Below, one piece after another: positions 50,456 through 60,453 of a DNA stretch of 64,000 nt. Under the pieces are notes generated by a model that was not told the DNA's origin, did no database searches, and saw nothing but the letters and a program-made list of their open reading frames with translations. How positions within the stretch are numbered: position 1 is the stretch's first letter; each line of letters begins with the position of its first letter. Made by a program: the position numbers and the translations under genes. Origin of the DNA: Pseudarthrobacter chlorophenolicus A6 (GTDB lineage Bacteria > Actinomycetota > Actinomycetes > Actinomycetales > Micrococcaceae); NCBI RefSeq assembly GCF_000022025.1, contig NC_011886.1:3451209-3515208 (forward strand). Direction: 5' to 3'.

Positions 50456-53191
50456 CTACTTCTTGGCTGTTGCCTTCTTCTTGGCAGGTGCCTTGCGGGT
50501 GGCGGTCCGCTTGACCGGTCCCTTGGCCCGCTTCTCGGCCAGCAGTTCCACGGCCTGTTCGCGGGTGAGCTCCTCCAGCGAGGTGGCCCGCGGAACCGTG
50601 ATGTTGGTAATGCCGTCGGTGATGTACGGGCCGAACCGGCCTTCCTTCACCACGATGTTCTTTTCCGACACCGGGTCCGGACCGAACTCGGCCAGCGGCG
50701 GCACGGCGGCGCGGGCACCGCGCTGCTTGGGCTGCGAGTAGATCTCCAGCGCCTGCTCGAGGGTGATGGTGAAGATTTCCTCTTCGGTACCGATGGAGCG
50801 GGAGTCCGTCCCCTTCTTCAGGTACGGGCCGAACCGTCCGTTCTGGACGGTAATGAGGTTTCCTTCGGAGTCCTCCCCCAGCGCGCGGGGCAGGCTCATG
50901 AGCTGCAGCGCCTCGTCCAGGGTGACGGACTCCACCGTCATCGACTTGAACAGTGAACCGGTGCGCGGCTTGGCCTTGACCGGCTTCTTGGGCGGCTTGG
51001 GCTTGCCGTTCTTGTAGTACTCCACCGGCTGGGCGGCGATCTGTTCCTCGGTCATCTCGGGAATGACCTCGGTGACGTAGGCGCCGTAGCGGCCGTTCTT
51101 GGCGACGACGGTGTGCCCGGTGTGCGGATCAGCGCCCAGGACGCGTTCCTCCGGCGCCGCCGTCTCCATCAGTTCAACAGCCTTGGCCGCGGTGAGCTCG
51201 TCCGGGGCAAGGTCCTCCGGGACGTTGGCGCGCGGGGACTCGACGATCTCGCCGGTCTTGGGATCGACCGTGGCCGCAGAGCTTTCCAGGTAGGGTCCGA
51301 ACTTGCCCACCCGCAGCGTGATCTGGTCGGTGATGGGGATGGAGTTGATCTCCCGGGCATCGATCTCACCGAGGTTGTTCACGATGCTCAACAGGCCGGG
51401 GTCCGAGTCTTCACCGAAGTAGAAGTGCCGCAGCCAGGAGGTGCCGGCGGCCTGACCGTTGGCGATCTTGTCCAGGTCGCCTTCCATGTCCGCCGTGAAC
51501 TCGTAGTCCACGTAATCCGAGAAGTGCTGCTCGAGCAGGCGGATCACCGAGAACGCGATCCAGCTGGGCACCAGCGCAGAGCCCTGCTTCCGGACGTAGC
51601 CGCGGTCCTGGATGGTGGAAATTGTGGAAGCGTAGGTGGAGGGGCGGCCGATGCCCTTCTTCTCCAGTTCCGCCGTCAGGGACGCTTCGGTGTAGCGCGG
51701 TGGCGGCGAGGTTTCGTGGCCCACTGCCACGATGTCGGAGGCCTTCAGCGAATCGCCCTTAGCCACGTTGGGCAGGCGGCGGGCTTCGTCTGAGTCGTCG
51801 TCGCCGCGGCTTTCGTCCTTGCCTTCCTCGTAGGCGGCCAGGAAGCCGGGGAAAGTGATGACGGTGCCGGAGGCGCTGAACTCGGCATCGCGGCCGGCAG
51901 CGTCGCCGCTGACAGCCACGGCACCCAGGCGGATGGTGGCCGTCGAGCCCTTGGCATCCGCCATCTGCGAGGCGACCGTGCGCTTCCAGATCAGCTCGTA
52001 GAGGCGGAACTCGTCGCCGCGGAGCTGCGACGCAACCTGCGCTGGGGTCCGGAAGGAGTCACCGGCGGGGCGGACGGCCTCGTGGGCTTCCTGCGCGTTG
52101 GCTGCCTTGTTGGAGTAGACGCGGGGGGAACCGGGAATGTATTCGGGACCGTACAGCTCGGAGGCCTGGCGGCGGGCGGCCGTCACGGCTTCGTCACTCA
52201 GCGCCGACGAGTCGGTACGCATATAGGTGATGTAGCCGTTTTCATACAGCCGCTGGGCGATCTGCATGGTGCTCTTGGAGGAGAAACGCAGCTTGCGGCC
52301 TGCCTCCTGCTGCAGCGTAGAGGTGGTGAACGGCGCGGCCGGGCGGCGGGTGTACGGCTTCGTCTCAACGGAGCGGACCGTGAACGGGGCGTCCTGCAGC
52401 CCTGCTGCCAGCGACCCGGCCAGCTCCTCGTTCAGGTGCGCCACGTTCTTGGACGTGAGCACGCCGTCGTCGTTGAAATCCCGGCCGGTGGCAACCTTTG
52501 CCCCGTCCACGGAGGCCAGCTTCGCCTTGAACGAACCGGAATCCGCACCGAACTGTCCGGTCAGGTCCCAATAGGACGCGGCCTTGAAAGCCATGCGTTC
52601 ACGTTCGCGGTCCACCACCATGCGGGTGACCACAGACTGCACCCGGCCGGCGGAGAGTCCGCGGGCCACCTTGCGCCACAGCACGGGGGAAATTTCGTAG
52701 CCGTACAGGCGGTCCAGGATGCGGCGGGTTTCCTGGGCGTCCACCAAGTCCTGGTCCACATCGCGCAGGTTGCCCATGGCGCGCTGGATGGCTTCCTTGG
52801 TGATTTCACCGAAGGTCATCCGGTACACGGGGACCTTGGGCTTGAGCACTTCGAGCAGGTGCCACGCGATGGCTTCGCCTTCGCGGTCCCCATCGGTTGC
52901 GAGATAAAGTTCGTCGGCGTCCTTGAGCGCTGCCTTGAGCTCAGTCACCTTTTTCTTCTTGTCCGGAGACACCACGTAGTAGGGCTTGAAGTCGTGGTCG
53001 ATGTCGACGGCGAACTTGCCCACCGAGGTTTTCTTCAGTTCCGCGGGGAGCTCCGAGGGCTGCGGCAGGTCGCGGATGTGACCGATGGAGGCCTCAACAA
53101 TGAAGCCCTCGCCGAGGTACTTGGCGATGGTCTTGCTCTTGGCCGGAGACTCCACGATCACGAGTTTCTTGCCGGTTTTGGCCTTGCTTGG
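50456..53191 (-). CDS. topA: DNA topoisomerase I
   Basis: A 911-residue type IA topoisomerase that relaxes negative supercoils. The Toprim domain starts KKLVIVESPAKSKTIAKYLG and includes DGDREGEAIAWHL. The active-site Tyr323 is in GYITYMRTDSSA. Several C-terminal repeats with FGPY(L/I) motifs follow, and the end is a lysine-rich tail (ATRKAPAKKKATAKK) instead of zinc fingers, as in actinobacterial enzymes. The GTG at 53191 has AGGAG 5 bp upstream; an ATG 15 codons earlier was rejected. Confidence 0.95.
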   Translation of the reverse strand, partial: PSKAKTGKKLVIVESPAKSKTIAKYLGEGFIVEASIGHIRDLPQPSELPAELKKTSVGKFAVDIDHDFKPYYVVSPDKKKKVTELKAALKDADELYLATDGDREGEAIAWHLLEVLKPKVPVYRMTFGEITKEAIQRAMGNLRDVDQDLVDAQETRRILDRLYGYEISPVLWRKVARGLSAGRVQSVVTRMVVDRERERMAFKAASYWDLTGQFGADSGSFKAKLASVDGAKVATGRDFNDDGVLTSKNVAHLNEELAGSLAAGLQDAPFTVRSVETKPYTRRPAAPFTTSTLQQEAGRKLRFSSKSTMQIAQRLYENGYITYMRTDSSALSDEAVTAARRQASELYGPEYIPGSPRVYSNKAANAQEAHEAVRPAGDSFRTPAQVASQLRGDEFRLYELIWKRTVASQMADAKGSTATIRLGAVAVSGDAAGRDAEFSASGTVITFPGFLAAYEEGKDESRGDDDSDEARRLPNVAKGDSLKASDIVAVGHETSPPPRYTEASLTAELEKKGIGRPSTYASTISTIQDRGYVRKQGSALVPSWIAFSVIRLLEQHFSDYVDYEFTADMEGDLDKIANGQAAGTSWLRHFYFGEDSDPGLLSIVNNLGEIDAREINSIPITDQITLRVGKFGPYLESSAATVDPKTGEIVESPRANVPEDLAPDELTAAKAVELMETAAPEERVLGADPHTGHTVVAKNGRYGAYVTEVIPEMTEEQIAAQPVEYYKNGKPKPPKKPVKAKPRTGSLFKSMTVESVTLDEALQLMSLPRALGEDSEGNLITVQNGRFGPYLKKGTDSRSIGTEEEIFTITLEQALEIYSQPKQRGARAAVPPLAEFGPDPVSEKNIVVKEGRFGPYITDGITNITVPRATSLEELTREQAVELLAEKRAKGPVKRTATRKAPAKKKATAKK

Positions 53192-53328
53192 CACGGTGCT
53201 CCTACAGAAAAAGGTTGCTGGGGCAGATGAGCCCATATTGGCCTAGTTCACCATATTTTGGACAATCCTGCGCATTCATGTGGAAAACGGGGGGTGCCAA
53301 GAGGGGTGCGGAGACCGCGGGTGGAAGG

Positions 53329-54978
53329 TCAGTTTTCGGCCGGCACGAGGAAGCCGTCGCGGACCAGGTTTTCGACGTCGGCCAGCAGCCTGCCGCGGAA
53401 GGAGCCCTCCGCGGAACCGTCGTCCCCGCTGCCCAGCAGCGCCTCAAGGGCACCGGCGATCTGGCCGGCGGTCAGGTCGCCGTCGCACGCTGACACGAAC
53501 CCGGCCAGTTCGGTGCTGAGGAGGTTGGTGCGCCGCAGCCCGGCACCCTGCCGCAGCAGGATCACGCCCGGGTGCTCGGCGCCGGGCCGCTGGTGGCGCT
53601 CCTCCGTGACATCGCCGGCCACCAGCAGGTACGTGTCCGCCACCGAATGCGCCGCCAGCCAGTCGCTGCGTTCGACGGCGGCGCCCAGATGGGGGCCCAC
53701 CGGCTGCTCGATGGGGTAGCTGATTTCCTCGAAGCGGCGGAGGACGGGTTGCGCGTTGGCAGTTTCTGCGGCCGGGCGCCGCAGCCACACCATGCCGAAG
53801 CCGATGCCTTCGACGTTCCGGGAGGCGAAGTCGGCAAGGTAGGCACCGTAGGCGTCGCGGTAGTGGTCGCGGTCCCTGCCCTCGGAGGCGTCCTGCAGCC
53901 AGGTCTCGGCGTATTGTTCGGGGCTGACCTGCTCGCGCTGGATGAACCAGGCGTCGGTGCCGGGCCGGACCCATGACTGCGGCCTTTCGTGCCACTCGGC
54001 TCCGGCCGCCACCTCCCAGTTGCCGAGCATCTGGGCCGTGCCGCCGGGTGCCAGCACCGTGGGCAGGTCCGCCACGAGGGAGGCGACGATGTCGTCGCCG
54101 GGCAGGCCGCCGTCGCGGTAGGTGAACTGGTCCGCGGCGTCCTCGCCGGTGCTCCGAGGGGTGATGACGAACGGCGGGTTGGACACCACCAGGCCGAACT
54201 CCTCGCCCGCCACGGGCTCCAGGAGTGAGCCGAGCCGCAGGCTCACCCGGTCAGCCAGCCGGCCGGGGTCGACCGAGAGTGCCTCGGCATTGAGGAGGAT
54301 GTTGAAGCGGGTAAAGGCAAGGGCACGTTCGGAGATGTCGGTGGCCGTGACGTGCTCGCAGTGGTGCAGAAGGTGGAAGGACTGTATTCCGCAGCCTGTT
54401 CCCAGGTCCAGGGCCCGCTCGGTGTGGCGGCGAACGGTGGTCTGCACCAGGGTGGTGGAAGCCTGTCCGATGCCCAGGACGTGGTCATGCCGCAGGACGC
54501 CGGCCTGCTGGTGCGCGGCGAGGTCGCTGGCCACCCACAGTTCGGCACCGCCGCTGCCGTCGTCATTTTTATCCCAGCCGTAGGGCCGCAGGTCCGCCTT
54601 CGCGGACAGGCGGCCGGTGCCGGGTACGGGCTCCAGCAGCCCCAGCTCTTCCAGCCCTTCCGCACGGATGCCCGGCAGGGCGGCGTCGAGCGTTGCCCTC
54701 TCCTGCGGTTCGGCCAGGAGCCAGAGGCTTACGACGGCGGCCAGGGGCGCCGCGTCGACGTCCTCCCGGACGGCACGTTCCACGGCCAGCATCGCCGGGA
54801 TGATCTGGTCCCGGTTCAGCGCGGCAGACGCTGATGGACCCAGGAGGCCCGCGACGCCGTCGAGGGTGTAGTCCAGCCGCCGCAGGTCCGCGGCGAGCGC
54901 CCGCAGCAGGTGGGGCAGGTCGCTGCGGGGAGCGTCGGGAGTGTTGCCGGCAGTGAACTCAAAGGGGGTTTCAGGCAC
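53329..54978 (-). CDS. Class I SAM-dependent methyltransferase with NPPF motif
   Basis: A 549-residue protein. The SAM-binding motif DLGTGCGIQ is at residues 191-199 and the catalytic NPPF at 267-270, as in N6-adenine and glutamine methyltransferases. An N-terminal domain (1-150) and a C-terminal domain (about 390-549) flank it, an architecture seen in actinobacteria. The target (DNA, rRNA or release-factor-like glutamine) is not shown. The GTG at 54978 has a weak ribosome site. It is 137 bp from topA and divergent from the lipoprotein gene. Confidence 0.8.
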   Translation of the reverse strand: MPETPFEFTAGNTPDAPRSDLPHLLRALAADLRRLDYTLDGVAGLLGPSASAALNRDQIIPAMLAVERAVREDVDAAPLAAVVSLWLLAEPQERATLDAALPGIRAEGLEELGLLEPVPGTGRLSAKADLRPYGWDKNDDGSGGAELWVASDLAAHQQAGVLRHDHVLGIGQASTTLVQTTVRRHTERALDLGTGCGIQSFHLLHHCEHVTATDISERALAFTRFNILLNAEALSVDPGRLADRVSLRLGSLLEPVAGEEFGLVVSNPPFVITPRSTGEDAADQFTYRDGGLPGDDIVASLVADLPTVLAPGGTAQMLGNWEVAAGAEWHERPQSWVRPGTDAWFIQREQVSPEQYAETWLQDASEGRDRDHYRDAYGAYLADFASRNVEGIGFGMVWLRRPAAETANAQPVLRRFEEISYPIEQPVGPHLGAAVERSDWLAAHSVADTYLLVAGDVTEERHQRPGAEHPGVILLRQGAGLRRTNLLSTELAGFVSACDGDLTAGQIAGALEALLGSGDDGSAEGSFRGRLLADVENLVRDGFLVPAEN

Positions 54979-55022
54979 CGGACAAGTTTAGTCCGGGACC
55001 GGACAGCAGGTAGCGTTGAGGC

Positions 55023-55526
55023 ATGCCTTCCAGCCTTCCCTTCCTGGCGCGTGCCCGCGTGCGGTCCGCCGCCCACCCTCCGGAAAGGGCCGGCAGGCCG
55101 AAGCTGAAGGCCGTCGCGGCCCCGGCTGCCGCGCTGGCTGCCCTGGCCCTGGCCGGCTGCTCGTCAGTTGTTTCGGTGGAAAACGCCGATGTCCCGCAGT
55201 GGCGCACCACGGCGCTCCCCACAGCCCCGGACTCCGTCCTGGACGACGCCGGCAAGATCCTCAACCGCGACCGCATCGTGCGTGAGGCGGCAGACGTCCC
55301 CGCGGGTAATTACACGCTGACAGCCACCTGCGACGGCGGCGGAAAGGCCTTCTTCGCGGTATCGCTGAACGGGGCCGAAATCACCGAAGCGGGGGCTGCC
55401 TGCAACGGCAGCAAGGAGACGTCCAAGGTCGCTTTGCCCGAAGCGGGGCGGCTCGAAATCAGCACCTCAAGCGTTGACGCGCCGCTCATTTACGCCTATC
55501 AGCTGGTTCCGGCGGCAGCACGTTAA
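55023..55526 (+). CDS. Lipoprotein of unknown function (paralogue 1)
   Basis: A 167-residue predicted lipoprotein with a long basic leader and lipobox LAGC (Cys46). The mature part is a small beta-rich domain: AGNYTLTATCDGG, FFAVSLNGAEI and TEAGAACNGSKET, with two cysteines that may pair. It is similar in layout to the next gene, so the two look like an old tandem duplication. No family was recognised. It starts 44 bp from the divergent methyltransferase gene. Confidence 0.7.
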   Translation: MPSSLPFLARARVRSAAHPPERAGRPKLKAVAAPAAALAALALAGCSSVVSVENADVPQWRTTALPTAPDSVLDDAGKILNRDRIVREAADVPAGNYTLTATCDGGGKAFFAVSLNGAEITEAGAACNGSKETSKVALPEAGRLEISTSSVDAPLIYAYQLVPAAAR

Positions 55527-55578
55527 TACGGTGGTTCCTGCTCTGGCAGGCGTGCCCCCGCAGGCATAAAGTCGGGAT

Positions 55579-56175
55579 ATGCCCAGTGTGCGGAGACTCT
55601 CCGTGCCCCGCCCCTTGTCGGTGTCCCCCAAAGGGAGAACACCCGCGACAGCACGGGAAACGCCAGCGCGGAAGCCGGCCGGCGCCGTCGTTGGCGCTGT
55701 GCTGGTGGCGGGCCTGGCGCTGGGCGGCTGCGAATACACGTACGACGACGGCCGGAGCTACGCCGCGTCGGCGGGGGCCGAGGCAACCGCCGCCCCGGGC
55801 CCCCTCTTCACCAGGGACCCGCTGACGCGCGACCCCGTGGGCCAGGATGAGCTGGACGGTTGGGTGGCCCGTACATTGCCCGAGGCCCCGCAGCCCGCCG
55901 TCCACCTCGGCGCCGGGGTGCTGGCCGCCGGCGAAGTGCGGTCCGACGCCTCGCCCGCCCTGGAGACAGGCACCTATGCGTTGACCCTGGCCTGCCGGAG
56001 CCAGCGCCGCGTGAACTTCACCGTTCGAAGCGACACCCTGACCCTGGTGGATTTGGGCCTGCGGTGCGGCATCAACCGCGAGAACGTCATCTACCTTTCG
56101 GCGCCGACTGCCCTGACCGTCACAGTGGAGGCCAGGACGGGAGCCAACTACGCGTTCCGGCTCCGTAAGTTGTGA
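55579..56175 (+). CDS. Lipoprotein of unknown function (paralogue 2)
   Basis: A 198-residue predicted lipoprotein with a 50-residue leader ending in lipobox LGGC (Cys51). The mature C-terminal half repeats the pattern of the upstream gene: ETGTYALTLACRS, VNFTVRSDTL and DLGLRCGINRE with two spaced cysteines. It follows 52 bp after the first lipoprotein gene and converges with trhO. The leader is unusually long, so an internal start is possible. Confidence 0.7.
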   Translation: MPSVRRLSVPRPLSVSPKGRTPATARETPARKPAGAVVGAVLVAGLALGGCEYTYDDGRSYAASAGAEATAAPGPLFTRDPLTRDPVGQDELDGWVARTLPEAPQPAVHLGAGVLAAGEVRSDASPALETGTYALTLACRSQRRVNFTVRSDTLTLVDLGLRCGINRENVIYLSAPTALTVTVEARTGANYAFRLRKL

Positions 56176-56203
56176 CAGTGCAGGCTGCGACGGGGGCAGC
56201 CGG

Positions 56204-57097
56204 TCAGGCCGCGCAGCCCCCGGGGCACCGAAGGGTTTCCGGGCTGGCGGCGCAGTCCGCGCAATACAGCGTGAGGGTGCGGCAGCTGGGGTTGGAACAG
56301 TTTTCGAACTTGCTGGTGGGCGCCTTGCAGCGGACGCATTCGCCGATGGTTTTGGCTTCGTCGCTGAATTCGAGGTGCATGCGTTTGTCGAAGACGTACA
56401 GCGAGCCCTCCCACAGGCCCTGGTCCTTGAAGGTTTCGCCGTAGCGGACGATCCCGCCGTCCAGTTGGTAAACCTCCTTGAAGCCGCGGTTGACCATGAG
56501 GCTGGACAGGACTTCGCAGCGGATTCCACCGGTGCAGTAGGTGGCTACCGGCTTGTCCTTCAGGGCGTCGTACTTGCCGGAATCCAGTTCCTTGATGAAG
56601 TCATGGGTGGTGGCCACATCCGGAACCACGGCGTCCTTGAACCTGCCGATCTGGGCTTCGAAGGCGTTGCGGCCATCAAAGAAGACCACTTCATCGCCGG
56701 ACTGCTTCCGGGCTTCCACGAGTTCGTGCAGTTCCTCCGGCTTCAAGTGCGTTCCGCCGCCCACCACGCCGCCGGCGTCCACCGTGAGCTCGCCCGGTGC
56801 GCCGAAGGAGACGATCTCGTCGCGGACCTTGACGCTGAGCCGCGGGAAGTCCTCCGCGCCGCCGTCGGACCATTTCACGTCGATGCCGTGGAAACCCTTG
56901 TATTCACGGGTGGTTTTGACGTACTGCTTTACCGCACCGATCTCGCCGCCGACGGTGGCGTTGATCCCGTCCTTGGAGATGATGATCCTGCCGGTCAGGC
57001 CGAGCTTCTCGCAGAGGGCACGCTGCCAGAGCCGCACGGCGTCGGGATCCGGGATGGGGGTAAAGCCGTAAAAAAGGACGATTCGGTTCAAAGCCAC
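56204..57097 (-). CDS. trhO: tRNA uridine(34) hydroxylase, rhodanese-domain protein
   Basis: A 297-residue TrhO/YceA-type protein that hydroxylates wobble uridine 34 of tRNAs. An N-terminal acylphosphatase-like domain ([21 protein letters not shown]) is followed by a rhodanese domain with active-site Cys in YCTGGIRCE, then a C-terminal cysteine cluster (CVRCKAP, CSNPSC, CADC). The GTG at 57097 was chosen because the family starts near [10 protein letters not shown]; the frame remains open to 57175. The ribosome site is weak. Confidence 0.88.
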   Translation of the reverse strand: MALNRIVLFYGFTPIPDPDAVRLWQRALCEKLGLTGRIIISKDGINATVGGEIGAVKQYVKTTREYKGFHGIDVKWSDGGAEDFPRLSVKVRDEIVSFGAPGELTVDAGGVVGGGTHLKPEELHELVEARKQSGDEVVFFDGRNAFEAQIGRFKDAVVPDVATTHDFIKELDSGKYDALKDKPVATYCTGGIRCEVLSSLMVNRGFKEVYQLDGGIVRYGETFKDQGLWEGSLYVFDKRMHLEFSDEAKTIGECVRCKAPTSKFENCSNPSCRTLTLYCADCAASPETLRCPGGCAA

Positions 57098-57213
57098 GTA
57101 TTTAAGGGTATCCGTCTTTCCACGGACCGTGTCCGGGTCCGCTCCATCACGAATTGCATAAGCTCTGGGGCGCACCCTGTTGCTTGTGATCGGGCTGGCA
57201 TAGTCTTCATGCC

Positions 57214-57906
57214 ATGAGTCCGGAAACGTTGATTGAAGACATCACTGGCCTTCTTGAAGTGTGGGTGGCGGGCTGGGCCGGCTGCCGCGGGTACCAGACA
57301 TCCACCGAGGGCCGCTTCCCCGCTGCGCTCCGGTCCGACACCAGCGGGGAATGGGAATACTTCGCCGCCGACCCCACTGACCAGGAGTTCGCTGAGCTGG
57401 CCGCGAGAACTGCGGAGGCGGCGCCCAGGGTCCTGACTATCCTTACCAATGACATTCCCAGGTATACGGCGCTGGCGGCCAGGCACGGGCTGAATGTCAC
57501 CTCCGATTCGCAGACCATGATGATCGTTGACATGGAAACGCAGGACGCCGAGGACCCCTGGCTTGCTGACGACGACCTGTCCCTCACCACGTCCACCCAC
57601 CATGGCGTGCACTATGCCGAGGTCAAGTCCGGTGAGGCGCTTGCCGCCAGCGGCAGGGTCTTCGTGGCGGGCGAGACGGCGGTCTTCGACAAAATCATCA
57701 CCGAACCGGCGTTCCAGCGACGCGGCCTGGGCAGCTTCATCATGCGGGCGCTGGCAGCGCAGGCTTTCGAGCACGATGTGCAGACGGGGCTGCTGCTGGC
57801 GTCCATTGACGGCCAGAAGCTGTACTCCCATCTGGGGTGGAGCACCGTTTCGCAGGTACTGATGCTCTCGGCGTCACACGACGGTTCCGACCTGTCCCTG
57901 AGCTGA
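57214..57906 (+). CDS. GNAT family N-acetyltransferase
   Basis: A 230-residue protein whose C-terminal half (about 130-225) has the GNAT acetyl-CoA fold: the pyrophosphate-binding segment is [18 protein letters not shown] and the end is [10 protein letters not shown]. The N-terminal half ([20 protein letters not shown]) is a less conserved GNAT-like region. The acceptor substrate is unknown. It is divergent from trhO across 116 bp and 83 bp upstream of the helicase gene. Confidence 0.8.
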   Translation: MSPETLIEDITGLLEVWVAGWAGCRGYQTSTEGRFPAALRSDTSGEWEYFAADPTDQEFAELAARTAEAAPRVLTILTNDIPRYTALAARHGLNVTSDSQTMMIVDMETQDAEDPWLADDDLSLTTSTHHGVHYAEVKSGEALAASGRVFVAGETAVFDKIITEPAFQRRGLGSFIMRALAAQAFEHDVQTGLLLASIDGQKLYSHLGWSTVSQVLMLSASHDGSDLSLS

Positions 57907-57989
57907 CTCTGCCGCCATCCGCTTGGGGGTCCGTTACCCCGATGGCGAACCCGGCCGGCGGTGTCCGTGCCGAGTGAAACAATGTTGGG

Positions 57990-60377
57990 GTGAATCCCCA
58001 TGACTCCCTGCTTCCTTTGCTGGGCCGCGGCCCGGACCCGGAGCAGTTGCGTCATGTCCGGACCATCCCCGCGCGCGCGGCGATCCATGAGCCCTGGCCC
58101 GAGTGGGTGCATCCGGACCTGGTGGCGGCGTACGGCTCGCTGGGGATCGGGGAGCCGTACCGGCATCAGGTGGAGGCGGCAGAGATCGCCCACGGCGGCG
58201 GCCACGTGGTGGTTGCCACCGGGACGGCGTCGGGTAAGTCGCTCGCCTACCAACTGCCGGCTCTGGACGCCATCCACAGGTCCGAGCTGCGGGTGCTGGC
58301 CGAGCCGGGGAAAATCCACGACGACGGAGCGGTCACCCTGTACCTCTCCCCCACCAAGGCCCTTGCCGCGGACCAACTGAACGCCATACGTGCGCTCAGG
58401 CTGCCCACCGTCCGGGCCGAAACCTACGATGGTGACACGGACCCTGCGTCCCGGCGCTGGATCCGCGACCACGCCAACTTCATCCTGGCCAACCCCGACA
58501 TGCTGCACTTCGGCATCCTGCCCAACCATGCGTGGTGGGCAGGATTCTTCCGCCGCCTCCGGTACGTCATCGTGGACGAGGCCCACAGCTACCGCGGCGT
58601 TTTCGGCTCCCATGTGGCCAACCTGATGCGGCGGCTCCGCCGGATCTGCGCTTATTACGGGGCCGGCAGTTCCTTCCCTGAGCCGGTGTTCATTGCCGCG
58701 TCCGCCACGGCGTCAGACCCTGATACGTCCTTCTCCCGGCTGATCGGTGCACCGGTGAAGGCCGTTTCGCGGGACGCCTCGCCCCACGGTTCCACCACTG
58801 TGGCGTTCTGGGAGCCGGCGCTGACCGAGCTGCGCGGTGAAAACGGGGCCAACGAGCGGCGCACCGCCGTGGCCGAGACCGCGGACCTGCTGGCCAACCT
58901 GGTCTCTGCCCAGGTCCGGACCATCGCGTTCATCAAGTCGCGGCGCGGCGCCGAAACAATTTCGACCATCACCAAACGCCTGCTGGACGAGGTGGACCCC
59001 AGCCTGCCGCAGCGGGTGGCCGCCTACCGCTCCGGCTACCTGCCGGAGGAACGCCGGGCAGTGGAGAAGGCCCTGCGGTCAGGCCAGCTGCTGGGTGTTT
59101 CCAGCACGTCAGCGCTGGAACTGGGTATCGACATATCCGGACTGGACGCCGTGCTGGTGGCGGGCTGGCCGGGCACCAGGGCGTCCCTGTTCCAGCAGAT
59201 CGGGCGTGCGGGCCGGGGCGGGCAGGATGCCATCGCGGCCTTCGTGGCCAGCGACGATCCCCTGGACACCTTTTTGGTGAACCACCCCGAAGCTATTTTC
59301 GACGTCTCGGTGGAAGCTACGGTGTTCGACCCCGCCAACCCTTATGTGCTGGGTCCGCACCTCTGCGCCGCCGCAGCCGAGCTGCCCCTCGGGCCCGGCG
59401 AGCTGGGCCTGTTCGGCAACACCGCAGAGGGTTTGCTGGACCGCCTGGTAGCGCAGGGGTACCTGCGCCGGCGCCCGGCCGGCTGGTTCTGGACCCACCC
59501 CCAGAGCGCGGCTGCCATGGTCAACTTGAGGGCCGACGGCGGCGGTCCCGTCAGCATCGTGGACGCGGACACCGGCTCACTGCTGGGCACCATGGACTCT
59601 CCGCAGACCCACTACCAGGCTCACAACGGGGCCGTGTACATCCATCAGGGCGACAGCTACGTGGTGGAAGACCTGAATGAGGAGGACCACTGCGTGGTGG
59701 TCCGCCGCGCCAACCCCGATTACTACACCACGGCCCGGGACGTCACCCAGATCGAGGTGCTGGAAACACAGCGGACCATGCAGTGGGGCGACATCACTGT
59801 CCACTTCGGTGACGTGAAGGTCACCACCCAGGTTGTCTCCTTCCAGCGAAAGGCCCTTATCTCCAACGAAATCCTGGGCGAGGAACCACTCGAACTCGGC
59901 GCAAGGGACCTGTTTACAAAGGCGGTCTGGTTCGTGGTGGACAACCGTTCCCTCACCGCCGCAGGCCTCATCGAGGCCCAGTTCCCGGGTGCCCTGCATG
60001 CTGCCGAACATGCCGCGATAGGCCTGCTGCCGCTGGTGGCGTCCAGCGACCGCTGGGACATCGGCGGCGTCTCGACGGCCCTGCATGCCGACACCGGGGT
60101 ACCCACCATCTTCGTGTACGACGGGCACCCCGGCGGCGCCGGCTTTGCGGAACGCGGTTTCGAAAAGGCCAAGGTGTGGCTGGCAGCCACCCGTGCTGCC
60201 ATCGAAGCCTGCGAGTGCGAGTCCGGGTGCCCGTCCTGCGTCCAGTCACCCAAATGCGGCAACAAGAACAACCCGCTGGACAAGGCAGCCGCCATCACCC
60301 TCCTTGGTGTCCTGTTGAAGGACGCCACAGAGTCCGCACCGGTTGAACAGCCGGATACAGGATCCCGGCTCACCTAG
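57990..60377 (+). CDS. DEAD/DEAH-box helicase with C-terminal zinc-binding domain (MrfA/YprA-like)
   Basis: A 795-residue superfamily 2 helicase. Walker A is ATGTASGKS (residues 76-84), motif II is DEAH (196-199), motif III is SATA, and motif VI is QQIGRAGRGGQ. The C-terminal DUF1998 domain has a four-cysteine site, Cys743, Cys747, Cys750 and Cys756. In B. subtilis MrfA acts in mitomycin-lesion repair. In actinobacteria this gene type is defined as the helicase of the helicase/secretion neighbourhood next to tad genes, as seen here. The start is GTG with a weak ribosome site. Confidence 0.88.
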   Translation: MNPHDSLLPLLGRGPDPEQLRHVRTIPARAAIHEPWPEWVHPDLVAAYGSLGIGEPYRHQVEAAEIAHGGGHVVVATGTASGKSLAYQLPALDAIHRSELRVLAEPGKIHDDGAVTLYLSPTKALAADQLNAIRALRLPTVRAETYDGDTDPASRRWIRDHANFILANPDMLHFGILPNHAWWAGFFRRLRYVIVDEAHSYRGVFGSHVANLMRRLRRICAYYGAGSSFPEPVFIAASATASDPDTSFSRLIGAPVKAVSRDASPHGSTTVAFWEPALTELRGENGANERRTAVAETADLLANLVSAQVRTIAFIKSRRGAETISTITKRLLDEVDPSLPQRVAAYRSGYLPEERRAVEKALRSGQLLGVSSTSALELGIDISGLDAVLVAGWPGTRASLFQQIGRAGRGGQDAIAAFVASDDPLDTFLVNHPEAIFDVSVEATVFDPANPYVLGPHLCAAAAELPLGPGELGLFGNTAEGLLDRLVAQGYLRRRPAGWFWTHPQSAAAMVNLRADGGGPVSIVDADTGSLLGTMDSPQTHYQAHNGAVYIHQGDSYVVEDLNEEDHCVVVRRANPDYYTTARDVTQIEVLETQRTMQWGDITVHFGDVKVTTQVVSFQRKALISNEILGEEPLELGARDLFTKAVWFVVDNRSLTAAGLIEAQFPGALHAAEHAAIGLLPLVASSDRWDIGGVSTALHADTGVPTIFVYDGHPGGAGFAERGFEKAKVWLAATRAAIEACECESGCPSCVQSPKCGNKNNPLDKAAAITLLGVLLKDATESAPVEQPDTGSRLT

Positions 60378-60415
60378 GTTCCTGGCCGCCGTGACCGTGG
60401 CCCTGGGCGCCACCG

Positions 60416-60451
60416 TGGCTGTGGCCTTGGCCGCCGCCGTGGCCACAGCCA
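60416..60451. terminator. Hairpin between convergent helicase and tad genes
   Basis: TGGCTGTGGCC (60416-60426) pairs perfectly with GGCCACAGCCA (60441-60451) across a 14-nt loop, in the 76-bp gap between stops at 60377 and 60454. No T-run is present. Confidence 0.45.
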
Positions 60452-60453
60452 GC

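Noticed and set aside
53192..53236. ATG at 53236 as the topA start
   Set aside because: The GTG at 53191 has AGGAG at proper spacing, and the extra residues (MGSSAPATFFCRST) have no topoisomerase similarity.
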